64,000 nt of DNA from Scytonema millei VB511283 (GTDB lineage: Bacteria > Cyanobacteriota > Cyanobacteriia > Cyanobacteriales > Chroococcidiopsidaceae), in the NCBI RefSeq assembly GCF_000817735.3, contig NZ_JTJC03000008.1, forward strand, positions 1 through 64,000. Direction: 5' to 3'. The position numbers and the translations under genes were made by a program. Positions 62,619 through 64,000 of this stretch are shown in pieces; the stretch's first letter is position 1, and the number at the start of each line of letters is the position of its first letter. The notes under the pieces were generated by a model. That model ran no database searches, was not told the DNA's origin, and saw nothing but the letters and a program-made list of their open reading frames with translations.

Positions 62619-63488
62619 ATGTTAAATAAGATCTGGAATACTAAAAGCGCGATCGCCTTAGCACTAGCCGCGATCGTTCTTCCGGCTTGCACGAATCAAC
62701 TAGAAACAAACAGACCAGCAGCTCCCACAGGAGAGACTGCGACACAGCCACAAGCAAATACTCCTGCATCTCCAGCAGGAAACGTTACCACAGACGAAGT
62801 GACCGATAATACTGCCCAACTGATCGGTAAGACTGTAACGGTAAGAAGCGAACCCGTGAGAAAAGTTGGTAATAACACTTTCACGATTAGCGACGAGGAA
62901 TTTTTTGGCAATGAAAACATTCTAGTTGTTAATGCTTCAGGGCAGCCTTTAGCTCTCCCGACTGACGATGCAGAAGTTCAAGTCACAGGTGAGGTACGCA
63001 GATTTGTAATAGCTGATGTTAATCGAGACTACGATTTTCTGGAGTTGGAGCCGAACCTGTATGTAGACTACGAGGGCAAACCAGCAATTATCGCTCAGTC
63101 GATCGCGCCCGCACCCGAACCAGGGGAAATTACTTCAAATCCAAAACAATATTACGGCAGAACTCTAGCTGTAACGGGCGAAGTTGAGGAAATCCTCAGT
63201 CCAACTACTTTTACCCTGGATGAAGACCAACTATTTGGCGCTAGCGACTTACTCGTGTTAGTAGCAAATCCTAAAACAGGCAACACAGCAAACACGGCAG
63301 TTAAAGAGGATCAGACAGTTGCCGTCACAGGTGTACTGCGTCCCTTAGTCGTCGCTGACCTCGAAAGAGAATATGATTTCAATTGGGATGAGGGTTTTGT
63401 AAAACAGCTAGAAGCAGAATACAGCCAAAAGCCCGTACTCGTCGTTCAATCTGTCTATCAGTCTGCAATTCCCAGAGCAGCTAAATAG
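62619..63488 (+). CDS. Lipoprotein with duplicated OB-like domain, paralogue 4
   Basis: 289 residues, lipobox LPAC (Cys about 26), then a Pro/Thr-rich linker and two repeats: LIGKTVTVRSEPVRKVGNNTF with EEFFGNENILVVNASGQ and VQVTGEVRRF, then YYGRTLAVTGEVEEILSPTTF with DLLVLVANP and VAVTGVLRPL. Most similar to paralogue 3 (NNTFTI-DEEF). No TCCAC-repeat directly upstream; site 10 lies 1.5 kb upstream with co-oriented genes between. Function unknown. Confidence 0.7.
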   Translation: MLNKIWNTKSAIALALAAIVLPACTNQLETNRPAAPTGETATQPQANTPASPAGNVTTDEVTDNTAQLIGKTVTVRSEPVRKVGNNTFTISDEEFFGNENILVVNASGQPLALPTDDAEVQVTGEVRRFVIADVNRDYDFLELEPNLYVDYEGKPAIIAQSIAPAPEPGEITSNPKQYYGRTLAVTGEVEEILSPTTFTLDEDQLFGASDLLVLVANPKTGNTANTAVKEDQTVAVTGVLRPLVVADLEREYDFNWDEGFVKQLEAEYSQKPVLVVQSVYQSAIPRAAK

Positions 63489-63526
63489 GTAGGAATGACT
63501 TAGATAGTTGTTGGCGATCGCGCTCT

Positions 63527-63999
63527 TTACATTCCTAGAATAATCATTACTGGCCAGAGGATTAAACCTGATAGGGCAAAAAAGGAAGCAGTTATCGCGA
63601 TCGCCAAACAGAAAATAGCTTTCCACCAACTGATTTCATGTACGCGATGGATAGCAATTGTCAGCGTTACTAACACGGCGATGCTGATGAGAAAAGAGAA
63701 CAAATCTCCCAAAGCCTCAGACCATCGACTCATCGCGATCGCTGGCGCAGTAAAAATCAGGGGATAAAGACCAGTAGCGATCGCTTGCATGGTGGCACGT
63801 CCATCTGCTCGTCCGCCCAATAACTGTGCTAGTAAATTCACCGCCGCAGATAACCAAAACCACCCCAACAACCCAGCAAACAGAAACAGTAATGCAAATC
63901 CGATAATTCCACCTACACCCAGTCCTGCCGCACCTGCTGCATTGAATGCCAGTATAAAGATGATTAGCAACCCAATTGAGATCGCAACTTGAGCGGAAA
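63527..63999 (-). CDS. YIP1-like membrane protein (partial, runs off the right edge)
   Basis: The frame is open to the edge; the in-window TTG at 63970 is probably not the start. Four to five hydrophobic segments; AVNLLAQLLGGRADGRATMQAIATGLYPLIFTAPAIA resembles the core of YIP1-domain membrane proteins. Ends at TAC-ATT context 39 nt from the convergent lipoprotein. Confidence 0.65.
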   Translation of the reverse strand, partial: SAQVAISIGLLIIFILAFNAAGAAGLGVGGIIGFALLFLFAGLLGWFWLSAAVNLLAQLLGGRADGRATMQAIATGLYPLIFTAPAIAMSRWSEALGDLFSFLISIAVLVTLTIAIHRVHEISWWKAIFCLAIAITASFFALSGLILWPVMIILGM

Positions 64000-64000
64000 A

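Overview
The window reads as a stretch of cyanobacterial chromosome. HIP1 octamers (GCGATCGC) are scattered through it, the protein families are cyanobacterial (DUF4058, DUF1400, a TamB/TIC236-like protein, DUF3611, AI-2E-type permeases, a kinase/AAA/histidine-kinase fusion), and gaps carry the short tandem repeats (STRRs) and palindromic MITE-like elements typical of large filamentous or Chroococcidiopsis-like genomes. Genus-level placement is inference. No rRNA, tRNA or CRISPR array was seen.

Layout. 0.5-2.6 kb: a translationally coupled three-gene operon (DUF4058, Cys-rich protein, unknown). 3.3-16 kb: an accessory region almost entirely on the minus strand, with single-domain genes (two paralogous cupins, NTF2/SnoaL-like proteins, CPBP proteases, TMEM175-like channel, DUF5996, UBP zinc finger, RidA, alpha/beta hydrolase, DsbA-like). 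It contains a solo IS200/IS605 element, a block of transferred look (TetR plus two CPBP proteases) and two attC-like integron recombination sites bracketing the TMEM175 gene. 16-23.4 kb: a LuxR-type response regulator coupled to a 2228-residue Ser/Thr kinase-ATPase-histidine kinase. 23.9-28 kb: an IS1 remnant joined to an asparaginase gene, DUF3096, a glutathionyl-hydroquinone reductase and fragments of an integrase and a P-type ATPase. 28-34.6 kb: DUF1400 hydrolase and TamB-like protein. 37.8-42.3 kb: phosphate uptake genes, with pstS convergent to pstCAB. 42.9-64 kb: mostly envelope and stress functions (zincin-like peptidase, DUF1206, beta-lactamase-like hydrolase, SLH/fasciclin protein, HtrA protease, DUF3611, PRC-barrel, DUF3267 peptidase) and a histidine kinase/response regulator pair.

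Two signals stand out. First, ten copies of a gapless approximately 34-bp promoter-like motif occur between 35.5 and 61.1 kb and none in the first 35 kb. Each has two TCCAC-like half-sites 11 bp apart, exactly 10 bp, then TANNNT. Most precede envelope or stress genes, which suggests one regulon driven by an OmpR/PhoB-type activator; the HK/RR pair at 52.5-55.9 kb is a candidate regulator. Four paralogues of a duplicated-domain exported protein (34.6, 44.6, 48.0 and 62.6 kb) lie in or beside this set. Second, the two attC-like sites define a candidate integron cassette with no integrase in view.

The window is rich in decay: at least ten genes are truncated, frameshifted or internally deleted, and STRRs have entered coding sequence in frame, four times within one histidine kinase.
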